From NCBI RefSeq assembly GCF_900476395.1, contig NZ_UIHB01000001.1, positions 773,385 to 837,384 of the forward strand: 64,000 nt of DNA, given 5' to 3'. The translations under genes were made by a program, and so were the position numbers. The first letter of the stretch is position 1; every line of letters begins with the position of its first letter. Shown one piece after another: positions 54,923 to 63,737 of this stretch. The stretch is from Xanthomonas euroxanthea (GTDB lineage Bacteria > Pseudomonadota > Gammaproteobacteria > Xanthomonadales > Xanthomonadaceae). Below the pieces are notes generated by a model. It saw only the letters and a list, made by a program, of their open reading frames with translations. It was not told the DNA's origin and made no database searches.

Positions 54923-55642
54923 ATGAAGTATCTGCTGAGCGCGGCCTTGTGCGTCGCTGCAGTGAGTGGCTGTACTGATCGCGAGGCGCAACGCCAGGCG
55001 CAGGAAACCGCGCAGGCGCAAGCCAAGGAACACGATGCCGACGCACTCGCCAAGCAATACGACGAGGCAGTGAAGGCCGAAAACTGGGACATGGCGCGTG
55101 CGCATGGCGCCGCAGTGCTGGAAGGGTTTCCGGGCACCGCGGCGGCCACACGCATCGAGCCCGGTTATGCCGACATCAAGGCCAAGGGCGAACAGGCGCG
55201 CGAACTGCGCCGCATGCAGGCGTTGTGGCAGTACTCGCAAGTGCCGGCCAAGGGCGGCACGCAGCGCTCGGCGATGATCGATGCCAAGAGCCGCGTGGAT
55301 GTCGACGGCAGCGGCCCCAAGCCGGTGAGCCTGGTATTCCGCGATCACCCGCAGTGGAAGCGCCACAGCTATCTCGTGCTCAAGGCCGGCGACTTCAACT
55401 GCTATCGCGGCTGCAAGGTGCAGGTCTCGGTCGATGGTGGCGCACCACGCGCGATGGCCGCGCACCGCCCCGATACCGACGAAGCGATCGCGATGTTCAT
55501 CGACGACGACAAGGCGCTGTGGACGCTGGTGCGCAACGCCAAGCGCATCAGCATCGCGTTCCCGGTGAAGGCCGGCGGCACGCGCACGGCAGAGTTCGAC
55601 GTGGGCGGCCTGGAGACCACCCAGATGCCGGGCTGGAAGTAG
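54923..55642 (+). CDS. lipoprotein, unknown function
   Basis: A 239-residue lipoprotein I do not recognise. Signal peptide with lipobox AVSGC (C17), followed by a charged helical, possibly coiled-coil region (about 20-100, rich in Ala, Gln, Glu, Lys) and a C-terminal domain of beta character (from about 120) with two close cysteines in DFNCYRGCKVQVSVDGG, which could form a disulfide. CGGAG precedes the ATG. The gene is directly downstream of the 213-bp tandem repeat that carries copies of its leader, which may affect its expression. Confidence 0.75.
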   Translation: MKYLLSAALCVAAVSGCTDREAQRQAQETAQAQAKEHDADALAKQYDEAVKAENWDMARAHGAAVLEGFPGTAAATRIEPGYADIKAKGEQARELRRMQALWQYSQVPAKGGTQRSAMIDAKSRVDVDGSGPKPVSLVFRDHPQWKRHSYLVLKAGDFNCYRGCKVQVSVDGGAPRAMAAHRPDTDEAIAMFIDDDKALWTLVRNAKRISIAFPVKAGGTRTAEFDVGGLETTQMPGWK

Positions 55643-55792
55643 GCACGACCGCCGGCTGCCTGGCACCAGGCGCGCGCTCGGTGTACGGCATCGGCATGCA
55701 CTGCTGGTCCATTGGGGTGAATGCGCCAGGTGTGCATTCACCTGGCGACGGCTTGCGGTATCGCGTCAACCATCTCTCGAGTGTTTGCACGT

Positions 55793-56416
55793 ATGGACGG
55801 TAGGACCATCCCACAAATAACTCCCGCACTCTCCACCTACCGCCACTGGGTGTTCGACATGGACGGCACGCTGACCGAAGCCGTGCATGATTTCGCGTTG
55901 ATCCGGCGCACGTTGGAGATCCCGCCCGAGGCGGACATCCTGCATCACCTGGCAGCGCTGCCGGCCGAGCAGGCCGCAGCCAAGCATGCCTGGTTGCTCG
56001 CGCACGAGCGCGAACTCGCGCAGGCCGCACAGCCGGCACCCGGTGCAGTGGCATTGGTGCGCGCGTTGCAGGCCGCCGGCTGCCGGCTGGGCATGCTGAC
56101 CCGCAACGCGCGCGCGTTGGCGCAGGTGACGTTGCAGGCGATCGGCCTGCACGATGCGTTCGCCTGGGACGACATCGTCGGCCGCGATGAAGCCGCTCCC
56201 AAACCCGCGCCCGACGGCCTGCAGTACTTTGCACGACGCTGGTCGGTGGAAGGTGCGGCCCTGGTCATGGTCGGCGACCACCACAACGACCTGGCCTGCG
56301 GTCGGGCCGCCGGTGCCCGCACCGTGCTGGTCAACACGCCCGGCGATCCGTGGCCCGGCCTTGCCGACTGGCGATTGCAGGATTGCACGCAGTTGCTGGC
56401 GCAGTGGAACCGCTAG
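55793..56416 (+). CDS. HAD-superfamily phosphatase (phosphoglycolate phosphatase-like)
   Basis: A 207-residue HAD hydrolase of subfamily IA. Motif I is FDMDGTLTEAVHDF (nucleophile and acid Asp), motif II is GMLTRNARA (Thr), motif III is the K in APKPAPDGLQYF, and motif IV is MVGDHHNDLACGRAAG. The small helical cap lies between motifs I and II. It is close to phosphoglycolate/beta-phosphoglucomutase-type enzymes; substrate is not readable. The ATG at 55793 lacks a strong ribosome site. Confidence 0.9.
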   Translation: MDGRTIPQITPALSTYRHWVFDMDGTLTEAVHDFALIRRTLEIPPEADILHHLAALPAEQAAAKHAWLLAHERELAQAAQPAPGAVALVRALQAAGCRLGMLTRNARALAQVTLQAIGLHDAFAWDDIVGRDEAAPKPAPDGLQYFARRWSVEGAALVMVGDHHNDLACGRAAGARTVLVNTPGDPWPGLADWRLQDCTQLLAQWNR

Positions 56417-57066
56417 CGTGAGGGTTGGCGAGTAGGCCAGGCGCGCGGAAGGATGGATCGCGACGTGTGACTGGCCGCGTGTCGCTGGAGGTTGCTTGCG
56501 ATCAGGACATCGTCATCGCATTGGACCCCGTCATCGCATTGGAAGAGTGGCATGCGCCCGAGAGGCGTGGACGCTGCTGAATCCTGCAACGCGTCATCGG
56601 CAAGCCGGACACCACACGGGCTGTCTGCGCCGTCAACGCATCCAACCGTCTGGCAGCGTCTCCCGATGGCAGAAAGAAATGCGGCGGCACCTTGGTCAAC
56701 CCTGTCGTACGGTCTGTGGATGATCTGCGGCATCGAGTTGCACGAACCAGAGACAACCATGTCGCCTCGCGCAAGCTGAGTTCATGGCACCGGCTGACAG
56801 GCCGTTCCACATCCGCTGCGCCACCAATGTCACAGCACGCCCGGCGCAAACTGTGCCAGAACCGTGACAGTGCGCCTGACGCAAGCCACTGCCATCACTG
56901 CAGATGCCTGCTGCTACGACATGGTGCGTCGCACCAGTACGCTGGCATGGCGTTTGCTCTTTCCCTCTCGACGTTTCCGACGTCCGCGACGCAACTGGCG
57001 GGTGCAACGCCGGCGCCGCGGGATGTTTCAACCGACTGGTTGTTCAATCGAGAGGGGTAGACGCAC
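56417..57066. promoter_or_regulatory. upstream region of the quinoprotein operon
   Basis: 650 bases without a supported gene, ahead of the XoxF-like gene; it must contain the operon promoter. A 15-base direct repeat, CGTCATCGCATTGGA, occurs at 56511-56525 and 56529-56543 (18-base spacing), which could be a pair of regulator half-sites. That is inference. Confidence 0.35.
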
Positions 57067-59085
57067 ATGCACCAATCTTCCTGCCGCAGCCTGCGCAGCA
57101 ATGTGCTGCTCATGCTTGCGCTGAGCGCCGCGCTGGCCGGCTGTAAAAAAGAGGCCGCCACCGAGACCGCTGCGCCGGCACCGGCCGCTGCACCCGCCGC
57201 TGCGCCGCCGGCCGCCGCCGTGGTCGATACCGATGGCGAGTTCACCACCAATGCCAGCAATCCGGACAACTGGGGCGGCATCGGGCGCGACTTCGCGCTC
57301 ACCCGGCACAGCCCGCTGGCTGAGATCAATCGCGACAACGTCAAGAACCTGAAGATGTCGTGGGAAATGAAGACCGATGCCACGCGCGGCCGCGAAGGCC
57401 AGCCGCTGGTGATCGGCAGCATCATGTACATGGTCAGCGCGTACCCGAACAACGTGTTCGCCATCGACCTGGCGGCGCAGGACGACGGCGGCAAGGTGCT
57501 GTGGAAATACACCCCGCAGCAGGACGAGCGCTCGGTGGCGGTGGCGTGCTGCGATACGGTCAACCGTGGCGCCTCGTATGCCGATGGCAAGCTGGTGTTC
57601 GGCAGCCTGAGCGGCGATGTGATCGCGCTCGATGCCAAGACCGGCAAGGAAGTGTGGAAGCAGAAACTCGCGCACCCGGACAAGGGCGAGACCATCACCA
57701 TGGCGCCGATCATCGCCGACGGCAAGGTGGTGGCCGGCATCAGCGGCAACGAGTTCGGCGTGCTCGGGCGCGTGGCCGCCTACAACCTGGCCGATGGCAA
57801 GCAGTCCTGGTCCTGCGATGCGGCCGGCACCGACAAGGCGATCTGCCTGGGTGCGGATTTCAACAAGGCCAATCCGCAGCACGGGCAGCTCGGCGATCTG
57901 GGCGTCAAGACCTTTCCCAACGACGAATGGAAGCGTGGTGGCGGTGCGGCCTGGGGCTGGTACAGCTACGACCCGAAATTGAAGCTACTGTATTACGGCA
58001 CCGGCAATCCCGGCCTGTGGAGCCCGTCGTATCGCTGCGGCAAGACCTCGCAGGAGGAATGCAACAACGGCGAGCATGACAACAAGTGGTCGATGACGCT
58101 GTTCGCGCGCAAGATCGATACCGGCGAAGCGGTGTGGGGTTATCAAAAGACCCCGTTCGACCAGTGGGATTACGACGGCATCAACGAGCCGATCCTGGTG
58201 GATCTGAGCATCGACGGCAAGCAGGTGCCCTCGGTGGTGCAGTTCGATCGCAACGGCTTTGCCTACGTGCTCGATCGTCGCGACGGCACCTTGCTGCGCG
58301 CGCACAAGTTCGTGCCGGCCAACTGGGCCGAGCGCATCGACATGAAGACCGGCCGCCCGGTCAAGGTGGCCGCGCATTCGCCGCTGGAACGCGGCAGGAA
58401 AGTGCAGGCCTTTCCCTCGGCCATGGGCGGCAAGGACCAGCAGCCGTGCTCGGTGGATCCGGCCAACTCCGCAGTGTTCTTCTGCGGCACCAACAACTGG
58501 CACATGGAGCTGGAACCGCAGGAGCGTGGCAACACCATGATGGGCCTGCCCTACGTGTTCGCCAACGTGATGATGAAGCCCAACGAGCCCGGTGCGCTGG
58601 GCATCGTCAAGGCCTTCGATGTGGTGGAAGGCAAATCCAAGTGGGAGATCAAGGAGAAGTTCCCGGTGTGGAGCGGCACCCTGGTCACCGACGGCGGACT
58701 GGTGTTCTACGGCACGCTGGACGGCTGGTTCCGTGCGGTGGACAAGGACACCGGCAAGAAGCTGTGGGAGATGAAGCTGCCCTCCGGCATCATCGGCAAC
58801 CCGATCGCCTACAAGGCCAACGGGCACCAGTACGTGGCGGTGTTCTCCGGCATCGGCGGCTGGATCGGTCTGCCGGTGGCGGCAGGTCTGGATCCGTCCG
58901 ATCCGTATGGCGCGCTGGGGGCTGCGGGGCTGGCGTTCGGCGCCGGCTTCGACAAGATCCCGCTCGGCGGCATGGTGCACAGCTTCCGTATCGATGGTGC
59001 GGGCAAGACCGTGACCGCCGGTACCACCGCCACCGCAGCGGCAGGCGGCGGCGCGGCCAACGCCGTCGCGAAGACCGCACGATGA
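57067..59085 (+). CDS. XoxF-like PQQ-dependent alcohol dehydrogenase, lipoprotein
   Basis: A 672-residue quinoprotein of the methanol/ethanol dehydrogenase family; it oxidises alcohols in the periplasm and passes electrons to cytochrome c. The vicinal cysteine pair of the family is C161-C162 (VACCDTVNRG). Metal ligands can be placed at E229 (SGNEFGVLG), N314 (GTGNPGLWSP) and catalytic D368 in QWDYDGINEP. D370, two residues after the catalytic Asp, is the extra acid that marks lanthanide-dependent (XoxF-type) enzymes; calcium enzymes have Ala or Ser there. Repeated W-docking propeller motifs are present. Unusually, the N terminus has a lipobox ALAGC (C26) and an Ala/Pro linker, so it should be lipid-anchored. 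A 20-residue loop with two Cys (RCGKTSQEEC) follows N314. First gene of the operon; its stop overlaps the next start. Confidence 0.92.
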   Translation: MHQSSCRSLRSNVLLMLALSAALAGCKKEAATETAAPAPAAAPAAAPPAAAVVDTDGEFTTNASNPDNWGGIGRDFALTRHSPLAEINRDNVKNLKMSWEMKTDATRGREGQPLVIGSIMYMVSAYPNNVFAIDLAAQDDGGKVLWKYTPQQDERSVAVACCDTVNRGASYADGKLVFGSLSGDVIALDAKTGKEVWKQKLAHPDKGETITMAPIIADGKVVAGISGNEFGVLGRVAAYNLADGKQSWSCDAAGTDKAICLGADFNKANPQHGQLGDLGVKTFPNDEWKRGGGAAWGWYSYDPKLKLLYYGTGNPGLWSPSYRCGKTSQEECNNGEHDNKWSMTLFARKIDTGEAVWGYQKTPFDQWDYDGINEPILVDLSIDGKQVPSVVQFDRNGFAYVLDRRDGTLLRAHKFVPANWAERIDMKTGRPVKVAAHSPLERGRKVQAFPSAMGGKDQQPCSVDPANSAVFFCGTNNWHMELEPQERGNTMMGLPYVFANVMMKPNEPGALGIVKAFDVVEGKSKWEIKEKFPVWSGTLVTDGGLVFYGTLDGWFRAVDKDTGKKLWEMKLPSGIIGNPIAYKANGHQYVAVFSGIGGWIGLPVAAGLDPSDPYGALGAAGLAFGAGFDKIPLGGMVHSFRIDGAGKTVTAGTTATAAAGGGAANAVAKTAR

Positions 59086-60857
59086 GATCCACGCAAGGCG
59101 TTGCAGGCGCGCACCGGCAGTTCGCTGCCGGTGCGCGTGGTATGCCCCTGCATCTACGCAAGATGCTGGTGGTTTGCAGCCTCGGACTCGTCGCCGCAGG
59201 CTGCACACGCGAGCCGTCCTCACCGACGGCTCGCGCTTCTGATTCCGCAGCGGCGCCCACGGCGGCGACTGCCTCCAGTGCACTGCCGGCTTCGGCGCAA
59301 TCGACGGCAAGCACGCCACCGCCTGCGCCCGATCCCGCGGTGCTGCGCGTGTGTGCCGACCCGGGCAACATGCCGTTGTCCAACAAGGCTGGCGAAGGCT
59401 TTCAAAACAAGATTGCGCAGGTGGTGGCCGAGGCCATGGGCCGTCGCCTGGAATACGAGTGGCGCACCTACTACCAGCGCGGGCTGGCGCGCAGCACCAT
59501 CACTGCCGGCCGCTGCGACGTGCTGATGGACCTCAACAGCGACTTCGAGCAGGGCCTGACCACGCGCCCGCTGTATCGCTCGGCCTATGTGCTGGTGACG
59601 CGCAAGGGCCTGGATCTGGTGCCGACCTCGCTGGACGAGCCGGCGCTGAAGAAGCTGCGGCTGGGCGTGTTCCAGAGTTCGCCCGCACGCCAGGCCCTGT
59701 ACGAGCATGGCATCAGCGGCGAGGTGCAGTACCTGTTCTACGACTCGGCCACCGCGCCGGAAGAACATCCCGGCAAGCTGGTCGAACGCGTCGCCGCCAA
59801 TGAACTGGATGCGGCCGAATCCTGGGGCCCGGTGGCCGGCTATTACGCCCGGCGCAACGGCCTGGGCGTGGTGCCGCTCAATACCATCGACGATGCAGTG
59901 CTGGAGTATTCGATGGCGTGGGCGGTGTCACGCAAGAATGCGCAGCTGCGCGATGCCCTGAACACGGCGATGCAGCAGAGCGCGGCAAACATCGCGCAGA
60001 TCCTGCGCAGCTATCACGTGCCGCTGGTGCGCTGCAGCGAGTGCGTGGTGAGCGGCGATCTGGCCGCGCATGGGCCGTATGCGACGCCGACGCCAGTGTC
60101 CAAGGCGCCAAGCCCGGCCGCATCCTCGCAGCAACTGGCGCAGCTGCAACTGCGCATCGCCGACGGTGCCGACCCGAACCAGGAGCTGGCGCATGCGCTG
60201 GATGCCGGCGATGGCGTGCGTGCGGCGTGGTTGTTGCGGCATGGCGCCGATGTCAATCGGCCCAACCTGCTTGGCGAGCCGCCGTTGCATCAGGCCATCC
60301 GCAATCAGGAACCGGAGCTGGTCGGTCTGTTGCTCGATGCCGGTGGAGCCCTGGATGCACGCGATGCCAGTGGCTGGACCGCGTTGATGAAAGCCGCATG
60401 GGCCAACGATGCCGACAGTGTGGCCAGGTTGCTCGGCAAGCGTGCGTCGGTGGACACCGTCTCCGGCGACGGCTGGAGCGCGCTGGAGCTGGCGGTGGCC
60501 TACGCCGATGTCGGCGTGGTGCAGGCATTGCTGAAGGCGGGGGCGGACGTGCGGCGTTCCAATCCCGCCGGCTTCACCCCGGTGATGTTTGCGGTGGCGC
60601 GCGAGGACCCGGCGATTCTCGATGCGGTGCTGGCCGGCGGCGCCGAGGTCGGCCACGCGAATCAGGCTGGTGTCACTGCATTGATGCTGGCCGCTGCGGC
60701 CGGGCGCGAGGCGGTGGCCAGGCGCTTGCTGGCGGCCGGCGCAGACCCGTCCGCACGCAATCGCGACGGCAAGACCGCCGCCGCATTGGCGCAGGCACGC
60801 GGCGATGGCGCGCTGGCCGCGCTGCTCACCCAGGCCAGGCACCCGTCCCGGCAATGA
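59082..60857 (+). CDS. XoxJ-like periplasmic binding protein fused to ankyrin repeats, lipoprotein
   Basis: A 591-residue three-part protein. Residues 1 to about 85: signal peptide, lipobox VAAGC (C41) and a long Ser/Ala/Pro linker. About 88-325: a solute-binding fold of the quinoprotein-dehydrogenase-associated (XoxJ) type, opening with LRVCADPGNMPLSNKAGEGF, then RCDVLMDL, LRLGVFQSSPARQAL and LDAAESWGPVAGYYA. About 360-585: about seven ankyrin repeats, several with near-consensus blocks (GWTALMKAAW, VVQALLKAGADV, ARRLLAAGADPSARNRDG). The ATG at 59082 overlaps the xoxF stop in ATGA; an ATG at 59142 would give a more typical short lipoprotein signal. XoxJ is thought to help load or activate XoxF; the ankyrin part is likely a protein-binding platform (inference). 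Confidence 0.88.
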   Translation: MRSTQGVAGAHRQFAAGARGMPLHLRKMLVVCSLGLVAAGCTREPSSPTARASDSAAAPTAATASSALPASAQSTASTPPPAPDPAVLRVCADPGNMPLSNKAGEGFQNKIAQVVAEAMGRRLEYEWRTYYQRGLARSTITAGRCDVLMDLNSDFEQGLTTRPLYRSAYVLVTRKGLDLVPTSLDEPALKKLRLGVFQSSPARQALYEHGISGEVQYLFYDSATAPEEHPGKLVERVAANELDAAESWGPVAGYYARRNGLGVVPLNTIDDAVLEYSMAWAVSRKNAQLRDALNTAMQQSAANIAQILRSYHVPLVRCSECVVSGDLAAHGPYATPTPVSKAPSPAASSQQLAQLQLRIADGADPNQELAHALDAGDGVRAAWLLRHGADVNRPNLLGEPPLHQAIRNQEPELVGLLLDAGGALDARDASGWTALMKAAWANDADSVARLLGKRASVDTVSGDGWSALELAVAYADVGVVQALLKAGADVRRSNPAGFTPVMFAVAREDPAILDAVLAGGAEVGHANQAGVTALMLAAAAGREAVARRLLAAGADPSARNRDGKTAAALAQARGDGALAALLTQARHPSRQ

Positions 60858-60918
60858 CTGTGTCACCCGCCGCGCGCACGGGGTGCGCGGTGTTCCCTCC
60901 GACCAGAAAGGTTCGTTC

Positions 60919-61527
60919 ATGCGCAAGTCCACCGTGGGTTGTTCCGATCGTTCCATGCGCGCACCGCTGTGCGCGGTGATGCTCAGCGTCGTGCTGGCCG
61001 CCTGCGGCAAGCCGGCACCACCGCCCGCGCCCGAGGCGGCCGCTGCCAGTCCACCTGCGCCGGCCACCACCGGCGCCGCCGCGCCGGCGCCCGCAGCGGC
61101 GCCCGCCGGGATGCCCAACCCGGCCGCCGGGCCTGCACCGGATCCGGCCACCCCGCCCGCAGCGCCGGCCACCGTCGTGGCGATCCCGAAGGGGCCGGAG
61201 GTCAAGGTCACTCCCGAACTGATCGCCGAAGGCAAGAAGATCTATTTCTCGGCCGGCTGCAATGCCTGCCATGGCGGCACCGGTGGCGGCGGCATGTGCC
61301 CGCCGTTGACCAACGACATCTGGGTGTATGGCAGCGACGACGACACCTTGCGTACGCTGATCAGCGAGGGCACCGCCGCGATGATCACCCACGGCAAGAC
61401 CCGCATCGGGCATGAGAAGGTGGTCGGGCAGATGCCGCCGTTCGCGCCGGTGCTCAAGCCGGGCGACACCGAGAAACTGCTCGCCTTCATCCATTCGATC
61501 AACAAGACCGCGGGCAAGGCGCAATGA
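60919..61527 (+). CDS. c-type cytochrome, lipoprotein (probable electron acceptor)
   Basis: A 202-residue monoheme cytochrome. Lipobox VLAAC (C29) is followed by a linker of some 55 residues made almost only of Ala and Pro, then a small cytochrome domain (about 95-200) with the heme site C114-N-A-C117-H118 and probable axial Met M172 in GQMPPF. The LTNDIWVYGSDDDTLRTLISEG segment is typical of cytochromes that serve quinoprotein dehydrogenases (XoxG/PedF type). It is in the XoxF operon and overlaps the next gene by ATGA. It should accept electrons from the XoxF-like enzyme. Confidence 0.92.
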   Translation: MRKSTVGCSDRSMRAPLCAVMLSVVLAACGKPAPPPAPEAAAASPPAPATTGAAAPAPAAAPAGMPNPAAGPAPDPATPPAAPATVVAIPKGPEVKVTPELIAEGKKIYFSAGCNACHGGTGGGGMCPPLTNDIWVYGSDDDTLRTLISEGTAAMITHGKTRIGHEKVVGQMPPFAPVLKPGDTEKLLAFIHSINKTAGKAQ

Positions 61528-62585
61528 GGCCAGCGCCCATCGGGTGGCAGCGCGTCCTGGCGACCACCGCGCTGGGCGTGCTGCTGGGCCTGGCCGGTTG
61601 CCGGCGCGATGCGCAGCCGCCCGCGGCAAACGCTGCGCCGGCGACAACGACGACTGCGGCTCCTGCAGCAACACCGGCGCCATCGACACCGCCGGTGTTT
61701 GCGTATGTGCCCAATCAACGCAGCGGTACGGTATCGGTGATCGATACGCACAGCGATACGGTGGTGCGCACGCTCAGCGCGCAGGGGCAACTGGGCAAGC
61801 GCTTGCAGCAGGTGTTGCCGGGCCCGCACGGGCATCTGTACCTGATCGATGCCGAGCATCACCGCCTGATCGAACTGGATACCGAAAAGGACGCGGTGCT
61901 GCGCAGCGTGCAGATCGGCGAGAACGCCGAGGGCATCGCGCTGTCGCCGGACGGCAGGCAGTTCGCGGTGTGCGTGGAAGGGCAGAACCAGGTGATGCTG
62001 ATCGATGCGGCGCAGTTCCGCGTGCAACAGGTGATCGCCACGCGCGGGCAGGCGCCGGAGCATTGCGCCTACACGCCGGACGGGCGGTGGTTGCTCACCA
62101 GCAACGAAGGTTCCAACGACATGGACATGATCGAGCTGGCCACCCATCGATCGCGCGGTGTGGTCGCCACCAGCGGCCATCCGCGCGGCATGGCATTCGC
62201 CCCGGACGGGCACAGCGTCTACATCGCGCAGGAGACCGCCAACGTGGTGGACGTGATCGACCTGCAGGCGCGCCGACGCCGCGCCAGCCTGCCGGCCGGC
62301 GTACGCACGGCGGGCGTGGCGTTGTCGGCCGATGGCACGCGGCTGTATGCGTCCAACGGCGGTGCCGGCACGGTCAGCGTGATCGATACCCAAAACGCGC
62401 GCAGGCTTGCCGAGATCGCGGTGGGGCTGCGGCCGTGGAATCCGGCGCTGACCCCGGCCGGCGACAAGCTGTATGTCGCCAACGGGCGCTCGAACACCGT
62501 GAGCGTGATCGACACCGTCGCGTTGCGCGAGATCAAACAGATCCCCGTCGGCGACCTGCCGTGGGGCGTGGTCATCGCGCGCTGA
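61524..62585 (+). CDS. YVTN beta-propeller lipoprotein linked to PQQ catabolism
   Basis: A 353-residue protein with signal peptide, lipobox GLAGC (C26), an Ala/Pro/Thr linker (about 28-58) and a seven-bladed propeller built of YVTN-type repeats: VFAYVPNQRSGTVSVIDT, GIALSPDGRQF, GMAFAPDGHSVYIAQE, GVALSADGTRLYASNGG and KLYVANGRSNTVSVIDT. It fits the 'PQQ-dependent catabolism-associated beta-propeller' group found beside quinoprotein dehydrogenases. Its role is unknown; binding or scaffolding is likely. The start overlaps the cytochrome stop. Confidence 0.9.
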   Translation: MRPAPIGWQRVLATTALGVLLGLAGCRRDAQPPAANAAPATTTTAAPAATPAPSTPPVFAYVPNQRSGTVSVIDTHSDTVVRTLSAQGQLGKRLQQVLPGPHGHLYLIDAEHHRLIELDTEKDAVLRSVQIGENAEGIALSPDGRQFAVCVEGQNQVMLIDAAQFRVQQVIATRGQAPEHCAYTPDGRWLLTSNEGSNDMDMIELATHRSRGVVATSGHPRGMAFAPDGHSVYIAQETANVVDVIDLQARRRRASLPAGVRTAGVALSADGTRLYASNGGAGTVSVIDTQNARRLAEIAVGLRPWNPALTPAGDKLYVANGRSNTVSVIDTVALREIKQIPVGDLPWGVVIAR

Positions 62586-62620
62586 GCGGCGGACATGCCG
62601 ACGCGCGCCAGGGGGGCCGG

Positions 62621-63727
62621 ATGAAGACACGCGCTGCGGTGGCATGGGGTCCGCACCAGCCGCTGACCATCGAAGAGGTGGACCTGCAGCCGCCGCGGCC
62701 CGGCGAGGTGCTGGTGCGCCTGGTCGCCACCGGTATCTGCCACGGCGATGCGCATGCGTTGGCGCACGGGCAGGCGAGCAGCTTTCCGGCGATCCTGGGG
62801 CAGGAGGGCGCGGGCATCGTCGAGGCAATCGGCATCGGCGTCACCAGCGTGCAGCCCGGCGATCACGTCATCCCGCTGTACATGCCCGAGTGCGGCGTGT
62901 GCAAGTTCTGCCGCTCCGGTCGCACCAACCTGTGCCAGGCGATCCGCAGCAGCCAGGAGCGCGGCCTGATGCCCGACGGCAGCAGCCGGTTCTCGTTGCA
63001 CGGCCGGCCGATCCTGCACCACATGGGCACCAGCACGTTTTCCGAATACACCGTGGTGCCGGAGATCGCGGTCGCGCGGATCCCGCCGGATGCACCGCTG
63101 GATCAGGTCTGCCTGCTTGGCTGCACGGTCACCACCGGCGTCGGTGCGGTGCTCAACAGCACGCATGTGCGGCCCGGCGACTGCGTGGCAGTGTTCGGCC
63201 TGGGCGGCATCGGCCTGTCGGTGGTGCAGGGCGCGGTGCTGGCGCAGGCCGGGCGCATCATCGCGGTGGATATCGACCCGGCCAAGTTCGCGCTGGCGCG
63301 TGCCCTGGGCGCCACCGATTGCCTGGACCCGCGCGACTACGGCGCGCCGATCCAGCAGGTGATCGTGGACCTCACCGATGGCGGCGCCGACCACAGCTTC
63401 GAATGCGTGGGCGATGTCGGCGCGATGCGCGCGGCGCTGGAGTGCTGCCACAAGGGCTGGGGCGAGAGCGTCATCCTCGGCGTGGCCGACGACGCGCAGG
63501 AAATAAGCACGCGCCCGTTTCAGCTGGTGACCGGGCGGGTGTGGCGCGGCAGCGCGTTCGGCGGGGTGAAAGGGCGCAGCGAGCTGCCCGGCTATGTCGC
63601 GCGCTATCTGCATGGCGATCTGCAGCTGGCACCGTTGATCACCCGCATCCTGGCGCTGGACGACATCAATCAGGCGCTGGCGGATCTACGCGCGGCGCGT
63701 GGCATCAAATCGATCGTGCTTTATTGA
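62621..63727 (+). CDS. class III-like zinc alcohol dehydrogenase with altered active site
   Basis: A 368-residue medium-chain dehydrogenase that follows the S-(hydroxymethyl)glutathione dehydrogenase family along its whole length: GDHVIPLYMPECGVCKFC with the four structural-zinc cysteines, RTNLCQAIR, GLMPDGSSRFS, MGTSTFSEYTVV, VAVFGLGGIGLSVVQGA (NAD loop), SFECVG and TRPFQLVTGRVWRG. The active site differs: the zinc ligand His of GHEGAG is Gln61 here (GQEGAG), and the proton-relay Thr of CHTDA is Gly (C40-H-G-D-A). Cys40 and Cys168 are kept. It may still handle formaldehyde or aldehyde from the upstream oxidase, but with changed chemistry. GGGGGG precedes the ATG; 35 bases after the propeller gene. 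Confidence 0.9.
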   Translation: MKTRAAVAWGPHQPLTIEEVDLQPPRPGEVLVRLVATGICHGDAHALAHGQASSFPAILGQEGAGIVEAIGIGVTSVQPGDHVIPLYMPECGVCKFCRSGRTNLCQAIRSSQERGLMPDGSSRFSLHGRPILHHMGTSTFSEYTVVPEIAVARIPPDAPLDQVCLLGCTVTTGVGAVLNSTHVRPGDCVAVFGLGGIGLSVVQGAVLAQAGRIIAVDIDPAKFALARALGATDCLDPRDYGAPIQQVIVDLTDGGADHSFECVGDVGAMRAALECCHKGWGESVILGVADDAQEISTRPFQLVTGRVWRGSAFGGVKGRSELPGYVARYLHGDLQLAPLITRILALDDINQALADLRAARGIKSIVLY

Positions 63728-63737
63728 GGGAGACGAC

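Noticed and set aside
56492-56779. Short plus-strand frame in the gap before the quinoprotein operon
   Set aside because: No ribosome site, no recognisable sequence, and overlapping frames on both strands are equally open.
57067-59085. Calcium-dependent (MxaF-type) methanol dehydrogenase
   Set aside because: Calcium enzymes have Ala or Ser two residues after the catalytic Asp; here it is Asp370, and no mxaI-like small subunit gene follows.
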